The notes under the pieces were generated by a model. It did no database searches. It was not told the origin of the DNA and saw only the letters and a list, made by a program, of their open reading frames with translations. This document shows, one piece after another, positions 41,557-51,155 of a stretch of DNA of 64,000 bases. The position numbers were made by a program, and so were the translations under genes. Location: positions 1 through 64,000 of the forward strand of contig NZ_JABUFE010000009.1 of assembly GCF_013315265.1 (NCBI RefSeq), in the 5' to 3' direction. The stretch's first letter is position 1; every line of letters begins with the position of its first letter. The DNA is from Parasulfitobacter algicola (lineage in GTDB: Bacteria > Pseudomonadota > Alphaproteobacteria > Rhodobacterales > Rhodobacteraceae).

Positions 41557-41977
41557 CCTTCCGATGTCTTTGGCCCGGGTCTTTTTGCGGCTGCATCAAG
41601 ACATCAGGCGTGCTGAAACCCCATTGATCAGAGGCATTAAAATCAGGGGGGATGTAACAGAGCCTTTGTGACCTCGCAACTACCCTTTGCAATCCAATCC
41701 CTGTTCAAGAACATAGGAAACATTAGCATTTCGCCAAGGTGCGACCGTTTTACACAAAATTTATCACATTTTTTTCGGGCTGAAATCAAACAAAAGGCAG
41801 GTGATTCTTGCCCATGCCTGTGTGAGCACCATTGTGCAACGACTGCCCCCATCCCGAGTGTCTTAAGGACACGAGACAACAGTAATAACACCGCGGGCGT
41901 TTCAATTTGATGATATCAAAGTTGCCCCGACCGACATGATACCGTAATCAATTGAAAAACAGTGGGGACAAAATCGA
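41557..41977. other. divergent promoter region of atp operon and nhaA
   Basis: This intergenic region drives the atp operon leftward and nhaA rightward. It has an AT-rich middle (about 41750-41800). I cannot place specific promoters or a known operator and see no gene. Confidence 0.5.
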
Positions 41978-43225
41978 ATGTATCGCGTCTGGAATTTCGT
42001 CGCAAATTACTCTCTTCTTCTGATAGCCGGCGCGATTATCGCTTTGCTTTGGGCCAATACAGATCCAAACGGGTATCATCATTTCGTGGAATTCGTGATC
42101 TGGGATCACGCCCCCATCGGACATTTGCATGATGGGCATCGCACGTTGACGCTGCATTATCTGGTCAATGATGTGCTGATGGCTTTCTTTTTTGCCATCG
42201 CCGCAAAAGAGGTGTGGGAAGCCGTTATTCTGAAAAACGGATCCCTGCGCGGGAAAAAAGCCGCGACGCCACTGTTCGCAACCGCTGGCGGCATGGTTGG
42301 CCCCATCGGTGTTTACCTTGGCATCGCTTTTCTGCTTGGGCCTGAAAAATTCACGGCCGTTGCGAATGGCTGGGCGATCCCAACTGCCACCGATATCGCG
42401 TTTTCCTATCTTATCGGGCGTCTGGTCTTTGGCGCAGGCCATCCAGCTGTGCGGTTCCTGTTGCTGTTGGCCATTGCCGATGACGCGGCGGGCCTGATCA
42501 TTTTGGCGATTTTTTATCCTGAAAATGCGGTTATCCCGGCGTGGCTTTTGTTGTCGCTGTTTTCAGCCATCTTGGTTTTCTTTGCGTTCAACTGGTTGCC
42601 GCGTTATCTGGATCGAGGCAACCAGTTGCGCCCCAAATCCACCTGGGTGCGGCAAAAACTTGGGTTTGTTCCTTATTTTCTAGCTGGTTGCGCCAGTTGG
42701 TATGGATTTCAGGAAAGCGGTTTGCACCCTGCCCTTGGGTTGTTGCCGATTGTGCCCACGATCCCCCATGCTGACCGTGCATTTGGAATATTCAGCGAAG
42801 CCGAACAATATTTGTCTGACCTTCTGAACCAGATCGAACATGCGCTGAAACATCCGGTCGAAATCATCCTGTTCTTTTTCGGTCTTGTGAACGCAGGTGT
42901 CGAATTCAGCGCGATCAGCGAAGCGACATGGCTGGTGTTGGCGGGTCTGTTAATCGGCAAACCGATCGGAATCTTTCTTTTCGGCTGGTTTGCTGCACGT
43001 CCGCTTGGGCTTGGTATTCCACAAGGCATGAAGCTAAGCGATCTGATTGTGATCGGCTTTGTTGCGGCCATCGGGTTTACGGTGTCGCTCTTTGTCGCGT
43101 CGGTCGCCTTTGATCCAGGTCCTGTTCAGGATGCTGCCAAAATGGGGGCGTTACTTAGTTTTGGGGCAGCGATCGTTTCAATCATCGTAGGCAAAATGCT
43201 GAAGGTCGAAAAACAAGAGCTTTGA
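41978..43225 (+). CDS. nhaA: Na+/H+ antiporter NhaA
   Basis: An inner-membrane sodium/proton antiporter of 415 residues. The ion-site features are clear: PTATDIAFSYL contains the conserved aspartate of helix IV, and LLLAIADDAAGLIILAIFY carries the adjacent aspartate pair of helix V. About twelve spans are expected. In a marine bacterium it serves salt and pH balance. It is divergent from the atp operon. Confidence 0.95.
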   Translation: MYRVWNFVANYSLLLIAGAIIALLWANTDPNGYHHFVEFVIWDHAPIGHLHDGHRTLTLHYLVNDVLMAFFFAIAAKEVWEAVILKNGSLRGKKAATPLFATAGGMVGPIGVYLGIAFLLGPEKFTAVANGWAIPTATDIAFSYLIGRLVFGAGHPAVRFLLLLAIADDAAGLIILAIFYPENAVIPAWLLLSLFSAILVFFAFNWLPRYLDRGNQLRPKSTWVRQKLGFVPYFLAGCASWYGFQESGLHPALGLLPIVPTIPHADRAFGIFSEAEQYLSDLLNQIEHALKHPVEIILFFFGLVNAGVEFSAISEATWLVLAGLLIGKPIGIFLFGWFAARPLGLGIPQGMKLSDLIVIGFVAAIGFTVSLFVASVAFDPGPVQDAAKMGALLSFGAAIVSIIVGKMLKVEKQEL

Positions 43226-43339
43226 CGCCAAGTCTGGTCAAATGCCCACAAAATGGACATAATATTTACAATTGCTTCTGTAAGGGTGCTGTTAAGACAC
43301 CCATTGTAAAGATGTGGCCACACTGTCAGGGCAGACCAG

Positions 43340-44008
43340 ATGCTTGAATTCGAAAACGTCAGCAAGTCCTTTTGGACAGGCATACAGCGCAAGGTAATAC
43401 TTGATCGCGCATCGTTTCGTGTCGAGATTGGCAATTCACTTGGCATTCTGGCCCCCAACGGTACAGGCAAAACGACGCTGATCAACATGATGGCCGGTTT
43501 GGAAAAACCAGACGAAGGCGAAATTCGCAGATCTTGCCGCATTTCATTCCCGCTTGGCTTTATGGGGGGTGTGCTTCCCAAACTGTCCGCGATGGAAAAT
43601 GCACGCTATATTGCGCGGCTGTACGGGCTGGATCCCGATTATGTTGAAGCATTTTGTCGCTGGCTGTGCGGGTTGGAAGAATATTTCGATATGCCCGTTG
43701 CCACCTATAGTACCGGGATGAAAGCACGGTTCACATTTGCCCTTCTGTTGTCGCTGGATTTTGATATGTACCTGATTGACGAAGGGATGCCGTCGTCAAC
43801 AGATGTCGAATTCAATCGCAAAGCGGGTGAAATTCTGAAAGAACGGATTGAGACGACGACAATCATCATTGTGTCGCACCAACCGAAGACCCTTGAAAAG
43901 TTTGCCCGTTCAGCCGGTGTCCTGATGAACGGGCAATTGCGTTTGTTTGACACCTTGGAAGAAGCGAAATTGCTGTATGACTATGAAACCCAAGGCGAAG
44001 AAATATAG
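43340..44008 (+). CDS. kpsT: polysaccharide exporter ABC ATP-binding protein (KpsT-like)
   Basis: The ATPase of a capsule or polysaccharide ABC exporter, 222 residues. Walker A is APNGTGKTTLIN, the degenerate signature is YSTGMKARFTF as in KpsT, and Walker B runs FDMYLIDEGMPSSTD. No permease (KpsM) lies on either side in the window; normally kpsM is adjacent. The stop overlaps the start of the KpsE-like gene. Confidence 0.9.
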   Translation: MLEFENVSKSFWTGIQRKVILDRASFRVEIGNSLGILAPNGTGKTTLINMMAGLEKPDEGEIRRSCRISFPLGFMGGVLPKLSAMENARYIARLYGLDPDYVEAFCRWLCGLEEYFDMPVATYSTGMKARFTFALLLSLDFDMYLIDEGMPSSTDVEFNRKAGEILKERIETTTIIIVSHQPKTLEKFARSAGVLMNGQLRLFDTLEEAKLLYDYETQGEEI

Positions 44009-45539
44009 GATCCGCCGCAGTTCTGCGGAGGAAAGCGCGTTGCCGACGACCGATCAGGTCTTTGGCGATGTCAGCTCGACCGATGAGGTCGAAGCGGACG
44101 CTCGGATTGACGCCATTCGCCAGGAAGGTCTGACCGCACGCCAATTGCGCATGGCCCGGCGTGTGGCACAGAAAAACGGTCTGTATCCGACATCGGATCT
44201 TGAGGCCGTGGTGATGCTGCGCGAACAGGGCATTGATCCGTTCAAACGATCCCGTGCGCTGGAATTGGTCAAATCACAGAATTCAGGCGCCCGACCCAAG
44301 GGCGATGAAATTGATCCATCCGGCGATTTCCAATTACCGCAAACAGTCCCTGCGGCGCCGCGTAACAGCCCCGCGCTTGCCCCTGCCGCAGAACGCGCAC
44401 GGGAAATTCAGCAAATTCAAAGAGACATCGCCAGCCGCCGCCGTCGTAAGATGGCGATGCTGTGTCTAAGGCTGTTTTCGTTTGTGATGCTGCCGACTGT
44501 CTTGGCCGGGTATTATTATTTCGCCGTGGCAACGCCAATGTATGGCACAAAGTCGGAATTCAGAATCGAAAAAGCTGACAGCCCCGTCAACCCGGGAAGT
44601 GCCAGCCTTTTGGGATCAACACCGATGGCAACGGTACAGGATTCAGTGTCGGTTCAGGGCTATCTGCAATCACGCGAGGCGATGTTACGGCTAAACGAAA
44701 CCCAAGGTTTCAAAACGCATTTTTCCGACCCATCGCTGGATATGCTGCAGCGGCTGCCTGAGGGTTCGACGAATGAAAAAGCCTATAAGCTTTATATGCG
44801 CTATGTGAAGATCGGTTATGATCCGACCGAAGGCATCGTCAAGATGGAAGTGTCTGCCGCCGATCCGGAAACCAGTGCCCGCTATGCCCGCGAACTGATC
44901 GGGTTTGCCGAAGAACGCGTGGATCAGATCACCCAGCGCATTCGCGAAGACACGATGAAGGGGGCGCGCGAAAGTTATGAAGATGCAGAACGCAAACGTG
45001 AAGAGGCATTGGTACGTGTCACTCAGTTACAGGAAGAGCTGGGCGTACTGGATCCGACCGCAGCCAGCGGCGAATTGCAGGCGCGCGTGACATCGCTGGA
45101 AACGCTGTTGCTGGAAAAGGAACTAGAACTGGCCAGCCTGCTGGATAATCGTCGCCCCAATCAAGCACGCGTGGATGCCACCCAGGGCGAGATTCGCCGA
45201 ATTGAGGAAAAAATTACGGAAGTGCGCGCGCTTATGACATCGACATCTGGTACGGGCGGTAATCAGGCGCGGAAAAATGCCGAACTGCGCGCAGCCGAAG
45301 AAGATTACCAGACACGCACGGCTTTGCTTCAGCAATCATTGCAACAATTAGAGCTTGCCCGGATCGAGGCGGAACGCCAGGTGCGCTATCTTTCGGTCAG
45401 CGTCAGCCCTATTCCGCCAGACGAACCGACATATCCCCGCGCATTCGAAAATACGATACTGGCATTTCTGATCTTTACAGGTATCTATCTGATGATCTCG
45501 CTTACAGCGTCCATTCTTCGCGAACAGGTATCGTCATAG
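43983..45539 (+). CDS. kpsE: capsule polysaccharide export inner-membrane protein (KpsE-like)
   Basis: A 518-residue protein of the polysaccharide co-polymerase/KpsE kind. About 165 charged N-terminal residues precede a membrane span (MLCLRLFSFVMLPTVLAGYYY). A periplasmic domain with a long coiled coil follows (residues about 310-470, e.g. REDTMKGARESYEDAERKRE), and a second span lies close to the C-terminus. The charged N-terminal extension is unusual in length. The start could be 43977 or 43983; it overlaps kpsT. Confidence 0.87.
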   Translation: MKPKAKKYRIRRSSAEESALPTTDQVFGDVSSTDEVEADARIDAIRQEGLTARQLRMARRVAQKNGLYPTSDLEAVVMLREQGIDPFKRSRALELVKSQNSGARPKGDEIDPSGDFQLPQTVPAAPRNSPALAPAAERAREIQQIQRDIASRRRRKMAMLCLRLFSFVMLPTVLAGYYYFAVATPMYGTKSEFRIEKADSPVNPGSASLLGSTPMATVQDSVSVQGYLQSREAMLRLNETQGFKTHFSDPSLDMLQRLPEGSTNEKAYKLYMRYVKIGYDPTEGIVKMEVSAADPETSARYARELIGFAEERVDQITQRIREDTMKGARESYEDAERKREEALVRVTQLQEELGVLDPTAASGELQARVTSLETLLLEKELELASLLDNRRPNQARVDATQGEIRRIEEKITEVRALMTSTSGTGGNQARKNAELRAAEEDYQTRTALLQQSLQQLELARIEAERQVRYLSVSVSPIPPDEPTYPRAFENTILAFLIFTGIYLMISLTASILREQVSS

Positions 45540-45541
45540 AC

Positions 45542-46375
45542 ATGAAAACAATCACCGTCGGTTCTTTGAACGTCAGCAACGATGCGCCGCTGACTGTGAT
45601 CGCAGGCCCATGCCAGCTGGAAACGGCAGATCACGCGTTGATGATTGCGACGCATATGGCCGAGGTTTGCGCAAAAGCCGGCGCGCAGTATGTGTTCAAG
45701 GCCAGTTATGATAAGGCCAACCGCAGTTCGATCAGCGGCAAGCGCGGCTTGGGCATGGATGAGGGGCTGAAAATTCTGCAAACCGTCAAAGATCAGATCG
45801 GCTGCCCGGTTCTGACCGATGTTCACGCCCCTGATCAATGTGCCCCTGTGGCCCAGGTCGCCGATATCCTGCAAATTCCCGCGTTTCTGTGCCGTCAGAC
45901 CGACCTGACGCTGGCCGCAGGTGAAACAGGTGCCGTGGTGAACATCAAAAAGGGTCAGTTTCTGGCCCCCTGGGATATGACCCACATCGCCGACAAGGTT
46001 GCCAGCACCGGCAATGACAAGATCATGCTGACCGAACGGGGTGTATCGTTCGGTTACAACACCTTAGTCGCCGACATGCGGTCGCTGCCCGAAATGGCCA
46101 AGACCGGATACCCCGTTATCATGGATGCCACACACGCCGTCGCGCAGCCCGGTGGCCTGGGCGGTGCCAGTGGCGGACAGCGTGAATTTGCGCCAGTTCT
46201 GGCCCGCGCTGCCGTTTCTTTAGGCATCGCGGGTGTTTTTATCGAAACACATCAGACGCCGGACACCGCGCCCTCTGACGGACCGAACATGGTTGCGTTA
46301 GATCAGATGTCACATTTGGTCACTACGCTGATGGCGTTTGACCGTTTGGCCAAGGACGACCCAATCAGACTTTGA
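45542..46375 (+). CDS. kdsA: 3-deoxy-8-phosphooctulonate synthase
   Basis: It condenses arabinose 5-phosphate and PEP to Kdo 8-phosphate, precursor of the Kdo of LPS and of Kdo-based capsule linkers. The 277 residues include IAGPCQLE at the N-terminus: the cysteine at that position marks the metal-dependent class rather than the E. coli type. Further blocks are KASYDKANRSS, VLTDVHAPDQC and GVFIETHQTPD. It begins two bases after kpsE, placing Kdo synthesis in the export operon. Confidence 0.93.
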   Translation: MKTITVGSLNVSNDAPLTVIAGPCQLETADHALMIATHMAEVCAKAGAQYVFKASYDKANRSSISGKRGLGMDEGLKILQTVKDQIGCPVLTDVHAPDQCAPVAQVADILQIPAFLCRQTDLTLAAGETGAVVNIKKGQFLAPWDMTHIADKVASTGNDKIMLTERGVSFGYNTLVADMRSLPEMAKTGYPVIMDATHAVAQPGGLGGASGGQREFAPVLARAAVSLGIAGVFIETHQTPDTAPSDGPNMVALDQMSHLVTTLMAFDRLAKDDPIRL

Positions 46376-46394
46376 ACAAAAGCGAGATTTGACA

Positions 46395-47891
46395 GTGAAC
46401 ACACCAGCCTCGACCGTTTCCCAGAACACCTGGGCCTTTCTGCGTGACCCCATGATCGCCCCCACCGGCTTTCGCGAATATGACGCGCGGTGGAAATACC
46501 CAGATGAGATTAACCTACCCGGCATCACAGCCCTTGGGCTGGGTCTGGGCACGCAGATGCACAAACGCGGCATTCCGCCCGTGATCGCAGTGGGAAACGA
46601 CTACCGCGACTATTCCCTGTCGATCAAAAACGCGCTGATCGTCGGGCTGATGCAGGCGGGCATCCATGTCAAAGATATCGGCCCCGCCCTTAGCCCCATG
46701 GCCTATTTCAGCCAGTTCCATCTGGATGTCCCCGCCGTTGCGATGGTCACCGCCAGCCATAATCCGAACGGCTGGACCGGCGTGAAGATGGGCTTTGACC
46801 GCCCGCTGACCCACGGGCCCGATGAAATGGGCGAGCTCCGCGATATCGTTCTGCAAGGGCAGGGGCAGGCCCGCGACGGCGGCAAATACGAATTCGTTGA
46901 TGGCGTACAAAAGGCTTACCTGGACGATCTGGTGGGCGACTTCAAAATGTCCCGCCCGCTGAAGGTCGTCTGCGCCACCGGCAACGGCACCGCCAGCGCC
47001 TTTGCGCCTGAACTTTTCGAACGTATCGGGGTTGAGGTTATCCCGTCGCACAACGAACTCGACTACACCTTCCCCAACTACAACCCGAACCCCGAAGCGA
47101 TGGAGATGCTGCACGACATGGCCGCCAGCGTCAAAGCCTCGGGCGCGGATTTCGCACTGGGGTTTGATGGCGATGGCGACCGCTGCGGTGTTGTCGATGA
47201 TGAGGGTGAAGAGATCTTCGCCGATAAGGTCGGCGTCATCATGGCGCGCGATCTGGCCAAACTTTACCCCGGCTCAACCTTTGTGGCCGATGTGAAATCA
47301 ACCGGCCTTTTCGCCAGCGATCCTGAGCTGCAAAAGCATGATATCAAGGCCGACTACTGGAAAACCGGCCACAGCCACATGAAGCGCCGCGTCAAGGAAA
47401 TCGGCGCGCTGGCGGGATTTGAGAAATCCGGTCACTACTTTCTGGCCGAACCCATCGGACGCGGATATGACTGCGGGATGCGCGTGGCCGTTGAGATCTG
47501 CAAGCTGATGGACCGCAACCCTGATATGAAAATGTCAGACCTGCGCAAGGCGCTGCCAAAGACCTATTCGACCCCCACCATGTCGCCCCACTGCGCCGAT
47601 ACGGAAAAATACGACGTGCTGGCCCGGCTGGTCGACAAACTGGTCGCCAAGCATAAGGCCGGCGAAACCGTCGCGGGCCGCGCGATCAAGGATGTTGTGA
47701 CGGTCAACGGCGCGCGCGTGATCCTGGATAATGGCGGTTGGGGTCTGGTCCGGGCATCATCCAATACTCCCAACCTTGTCGTCGTCTGCGAAAGCCCCGA
47801 AAGTGACGCTGAAATGCGGGCGATTTTCAAGGATATTGATGCGGTGATCCGGACGGAACCTTCCGTGGGCGACTACGACCAGACAATCTGA
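46395..47891 (+). CDS. phosphomannomutase/phosphoglucomutase
   Basis: An alpha-D-phosphohexomutase of 498 residues that interconverts hexose 1- and 6-phosphates for sugar-nucleotide synthesis. The phosphoserine loop is TASHNPNGWTG, the metal loop is GFDGDGDRCGVVDD, and GFEKSGHYFLAEP is the sugar-binding region. The GTG start at 46395 is after the kdsA stop; an earlier ATG at 46338 would overlap kdsA. It is the last gene of the polysaccharide group. AlgC-like and ManB-like enzymes are both possible. Confidence 0.9.
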   Translation: MNTPASTVSQNTWAFLRDPMIAPTGFREYDARWKYPDEINLPGITALGLGLGTQMHKRGIPPVIAVGNDYRDYSLSIKNALIVGLMQAGIHVKDIGPALSPMAYFSQFHLDVPAVAMVTASHNPNGWTGVKMGFDRPLTHGPDEMGELRDIVLQGQGQARDGGKYEFVDGVQKAYLDDLVGDFKMSRPLKVVCATGNGTASAFAPELFERIGVEVIPSHNELDYTFPNYNPNPEAMEMLHDMAASVKASGADFALGFDGDGDRCGVVDDEGEEIFADKVGVIMARDLAKLYPGSTFVADVKSTGLFASDPELQKHDIKADYWKTGHSHMKRRVKEIGALAGFEKSGHYFLAEPIGRGYDCGMRVAVEICKLMDRNPDMKMSDLRKALPKTYSTPTMSPHCADTEKYDVLARLVDKLVAKHKAGETVAGRAIKDVVTVNGARVILDNGGWGLVRASSNTPNLVVVCESPESDAEMRAIFKDIDAVIRTEPSVGDYDQTI

Positions 47892-47954
47892 CTTTCCCTG
47901 CGTCTGCGCTGCCCCTATGGTGGCGCAGAGTTTCCAACGCAGAAGATAGATAAG

Positions 47955-49268
47955 ATGAGATTTCTGGCCGCATTTTTCCTGACCCTGACCATTTTCCTGA
48001 CCGGCCCGCTTTGGGCACAGGATACGAATGGTCAGCCGTCCGGCCCCATCGCGATCGAAGATGATAACGTCACCGACGCAGCCATTGCTGTACGCATCCG
48101 TGATATCCTGGCCGAAATTGGCGGGTACGAAGATGTTACGGTTACCGTAAATGCGGGCATCGTCACGCTGCGCGGCCAAACAGCGCAACTAACGGATATT
48201 GAACAGCTTGGCGCCCTTGTCAGCCGGGTTGAGGGCGTGGTCGCGATTCGAAACCAGGTTGTCACGACCTCGGATCTGGTCGAACGGTTGGACCCCACCA
48301 TTGATCGGTTCCGTGACCGTTGGGATCAGTTCCTGCTGTTCCTGCCCCTGGCCCTGGTTGCGTTGGGGGCATTTCTGCTGATCGTGTTTCTGGGCATTTT
48401 CATCGCGCGTTTGCGCCAACCCTGGGATCGTCTGGCGCCCAATGCCTTTATCGCCGATATCTACCGTCAGGTTTTACGCCTGGCCTTTCTGATCGCGGCT
48501 ATTGTCATTGCGCTGGATATCCTCGGCGCAACTGCTTTGCTGGGCACGATCCTGGGTGCCGCTGGTATCATCGGTCTGGCCATTGGTTTTGCTGTGCGGG
48601 ACACGGTGGAAAACTTTATTGCGTCGATCATGCTATCGATCCGCCAGCCGTTTCGCCCCAACGACGTGATCGAGATTGAGGGCGACATCGGCAAAGTCAT
48701 CCGCTTGACCAGCCGTGCGACGATTCTGCTTTCGTTTGACGGTAATCACATTCGCATCCCGAATTCGACAGTTTTCAAAAGCCGGATCGTGAATTTTACC
48801 CGCAACGCGGAACGGCGCTTTCAGTTTGATCTGGGCGTGGCGCCGAATACGGATTTGACACAAGCCAAAACGATCGCCCAGCACACGCTGAACGGTCTGC
48901 CATTTGTTTTGCAAGACCCCCCGGTCAGCGTCTGGATTGAAGCCATTGGCGACAGCACTATCAGCATTCGATCAACCGCGTGGATCAATCAGTATGAAAG
49001 TAGTTTCGCCCAAGCCCGCGGGGAAGCCATTCGGCTGGTGATGTCGGCATTTGATGCGGCCAACATCAGCATGCCCGAACCGACATATCGTCTTATGTCG
49101 ATCATGGATCAAACTGAACCAGCGTCAACCGCCGCTCAGACACCTGCAGACACCGAAGTTGATGATGTGACGCGCGAACATGATGCATCGCTAGATCGCA
49201 TTATCGAAGAAGAACGTGTCGAACAAGCCGACAACGATCTTTTGTCGAAAGAGGGCAAAGAAGAATAA
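47955..49268 (+). CDS. mechanosensitive channel MscS with N-terminal BON domain
   Basis: A 437-residue protein: signal peptide (MRFLAAFFLTLTIFLTG), then a BON domain (about residues 40-107, with VTVTVNAGIVTLRGQ), two to three spans and the MscS pore/beta domain (GLAIGFAVRDTVENFIASI, then RQPFRPNDVIEIEG). The C-terminal 60 residues are acidic. The BON domain would sit in the periplasm and may bind phospholipid or another envelope component (inference). The channel probably responds to osmotic downshock. Confidence 0.88.
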   Translation: MRFLAAFFLTLTIFLTGPLWAQDTNGQPSGPIAIEDDNVTDAAIAVRIRDILAEIGGYEDVTVTVNAGIVTLRGQTAQLTDIEQLGALVSRVEGVVAIRNQVVTTSDLVERLDPTIDRFRDRWDQFLLFLPLALVALGAFLLIVFLGIFIARLRQPWDRLAPNAFIADIYRQVLRLAFLIAAIVIALDILGATALLGTILGAAGIIGLAIGFAVRDTVENFIASIMLSIRQPFRPNDVIEIEGDIGKVIRLTSRATILLSFDGNHIRIPNSTVFKSRIVNFTRNAERRFQFDLGVAPNTDLTQAKTIAQHTLNGLPFVLQDPPVSVWIEAIGDSTISIRSTAWINQYESSFAQARGEAIRLVMSAFDAANISMPEPTYRLMSIMDQTEPASTAAQTPADTEVDDVTREHDASLDRIIEEERVEQADNDLLSKEGKEE

Positions 49269-49269
49269 A

Positions 49270-49953
49270 TTATTGCGCAGGAAACGCCTTGGCGAATGCC
49301 GTCTGGCCTTTGGATGTCACTGACACAACGCGGCTGCCTTGCGTGCGCTTGACCCAACCCAGCGCCTCCATATGCGACAGTAACGCACGACCCAGACTGC
49401 CTGCCAGATGTGATCTGCGTTCGCTCCAATCCAAACACTCCAGACACATAGGTGCTTTTTGTTGATCCAGCCCGGTCAGATCAATACCGAATTTCGTGAT
49501 AAAGTTGCGACCCTGATCCGTGAGCGTCAGCACCTTGTCGTCGTGCTTTAAAAAGCCCCGACTGGTCATGCTGTCATACATCTGAATACCCAGATCACCG
49601 GCCAGATGATTGTAACAGACGCGTGCCCGGCGCAGTTCGGGGTCTTTTGGCCCTATCCGGGTGCGCAAATGACCCTGACCCGCCGCCAAGCCCATTAACG
49701 CCTCAAGAACGCTTGCCACATCATCATGGGCTAGTGCGAAATATTTGTGCCGCCCCTGTTTGCGTTGCCGCAACAAACCGCCCTGATCCAGCTTGGTCAG
49801 ATGTGAACTGGCCGTTTGCAACGTCACGCCCGCCTCGGCCGCCAATTCACTTGCAGTCAAGGCTTTGCCTGTCATCAAGGCAGTCAGCATATTGGCGCGC
49901 GCAGGATCCCCGATAAGGGCGGCAATTCGGGCGATATTCGGACCTTCTTTCAT
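49270..49953 (-). CDS. ArsR-family winged-helix regulator
   Basis: A 227-residue regulator with an N-terminal winged-helix domain of the ArsR type (LTASELAAEAGVTLQTASSHLTK then LLRQRKQGRHKYFAL), and an extra C-terminal half of about 130 residues. The C-terminal part holds CLECLDWSERRSHLAGSLG, seen in alphaproteobacterial ArsR-like regulators; the cysteine pair could bind a metal or ligand (inference). It is divergent from the NIPSNAP gene, which it may control. Confidence 0.87.
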   Translation of the reverse strand: MKEGPNIARIAALIGDPARANMLTALMTGKALTASELAAEAGVTLQTASSHLTKLDQGGLLRQRKQGRHKYFALAHDDVASVLEALMGLAAGQGHLRTRIGPKDPELRRARVCYNHLAGDLGIQMYDSMTSRGFLKHDDKVLTLTDQGRNFITKFGIDLTGLDQQKAPMCLECLDWSERRSHLAGSLGRALLSHMEALGWVKRTQGSRVVSVTSKGQTAFAKAFPAQ

Positions 49954-50023
49954 AGTTCGATCATAATCGAAGCGTGAAGCATCAGCAAGTCATATAATGA
50001 CGGCACATCAGAAAGGAACGACA

Positions 50024-50350
50024 ATGCTGACCTGCGTCATTAAATATCACATAGACCCCACGAAAAAAAAAGCCTTCGCCGAATATGCCCGCAACTGGGG
50101 CCAATCCATACCCCGGTGTGGCGCTGATCTGATCGGTTATTTCGCACCACATGAAGGGTCCAGCACATTGGCCTATGGTATCTATAACATCGCCAGCCTG
50201 TCCGAATATGAGGTCTATCGCACCCGTCTGGCCACAGATGTGTTAGGGCGTCAAAATTACGAATTCGCTCAAAAAGAAAAATTCATTTTACGCGAAGACA
50301 GAACTTTTCTGAAATTGGTCTCAGCGCCGCATACTAAGGGCGAAACATGA
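50024..50350 (+). CDS. NIPSNAP family protein
   Basis: A 108-residue protein of the NIPSNAP/dimeric alpha-beta barrel fold: MLTCVIKYHIDPTKKKAFAEYARNW-type start, then CGADLIGYF, and a C-terminal RTFLKLV. AAGGA lies nine bases before ATG 50024. The role is unknown; small proteins of this type are often paired with ArsR-type regulators in this group (recalled). Confidence 0.85.
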   Translation: MLTCVIKYHIDPTKKKAFAEYARNWGQSIPRCGADLIGYFAPHEGSSTLAYGIYNIASLSEYEVYRTRLATDVLGRQNYEFAQKEKFILREDRTFLKLVSAPHTKGET

Positions 50351-50528
50351 TTTTATTCTCCTGTCCGAGTCGCAAAGTTTGGGTTGATTCAACATAGAAA
50401 ACATATGTTGAGCAGCGTGCATCATTGGATTTTCAGGATGACCCTGCGCAAATATCGAAAAACTGCCGCTTTTTTGCATGATCAGGCTTGATCCTTAGCC
50501 CGGTCTTGCGTAACTAGCGCAACACGAT

Positions 50529-50603
50529 TGGGGTGTGGCCTAGCGGTAGGGCAACTGTTTTTGGTACAGGAGATCGTAGGTTCGAATCCTACCACCCCAG
50601 CCA
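50529..50603 (+). tRNA. tRNA-Gln (anticodon TTG)
   Basis: A 75-base cloverleaf: acceptor TGGGGTG pairs with CACCCCA, the D arm is GCCTAGCGGTAGGGC, the anticodon loop is TTTTGGT (anticodon TTG, reading CAA), and the T arm is GTAGGTTCGAATCCTAC. An encoded CCA closes the 3' end. The anticodon stem has one A-G mismatch at its outer pair. Decayed transposon sequence begins within 150 bases of its 3' end, consistent with the tRNA marking the start of an accessory region. Confidence 0.93.
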
Positions 50604-50623
50604 AGTATCTTTTTGTGTGTGCC

Positions 50624-50665
50624 GTCCGGCATGAATCGCAACTTGTCCGGCTAGAGATGCAACTT
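50624..50665. repeat. two 21-bp imperfect tandem repeats
   Basis: Two 21-base units in direct tandem, each made of GTCCGGC, seven variable bases and GCAACTT. They lie just after the tRNA-Gln gene. Iterated ends of this type occur at transposon termini (IS21-like). No IS21 genes are seen nearby. Confidence 0.6.
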
Positions 50666-50746
50666 TTGTGGGTAAGAACACAACTTCCACTGGGACTTCT
50701 GCATTAATCGCCGTTCTTAGGGAAATTGCGGTTTTTGAGGTTGAGC

Positions 50747-51110
50747 ATGCCGCGCAAATCACCGTTCAAGCACCATCGTTTTCCACGTGAGATCATCCTG
50801 TGTGCCGTGCGCTGGTATCTGCTATCCTCGCTGTTTTATCAGGATGTGGTCGATCTTCTGGCAGAGCCCGGCATAATGATCGACCGTGTATCGCTGGGTT
50901 CAGAAGTTCGTCCCAGAACTGACCACGCGCACCGAGAAGCATTTGCGCCGGGCGAGAGTCGACTGGCATGTCGATGAGACCAACATCCGTGTCGGCGGCA
51001 AGTGGCGCTATCTTTGGAGAGCTGCCGATGCAAACGGTCAGATGATCGACTTCCGCCTGACTGCGCGTGAAATCTTTTGCGAAAGCAAAGTATTGCCTCT
51101 TTCCTATATT
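50747..51110 (+). pseudogene. frameshifted and truncated IS6-family transposase
   Basis: The N-terminal half matches the IS6/IS26 group: FPREIILCAVRWYL, DVVDLLAE, then VDRVS. In a second frame come YRWVQKFVPELT, DWHVDET and GGKWRYLWRAADANGQMIDFRL. The frame changes near 50885, and the protein ends after LTAR where an intact member goes on with about 130 residues carrying the rest of the catalytic triad. It cannot be active. The 3' break lies a few dozen bases before the orphan protein gene. Confidence 0.88.
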
Positions 51111-51155
51111 CTGTAATGTTAGCGCTAACAAAGATCAGTCAGATGGACAGCCGCG

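Noticed and set aside
41750-41800. AT-rich stretch suspected as a replication origin
   Set aside because: No DnaA boxes in a cluster and no dnaA or repABC genes nearby; ordinary promoter DNA is simpler.
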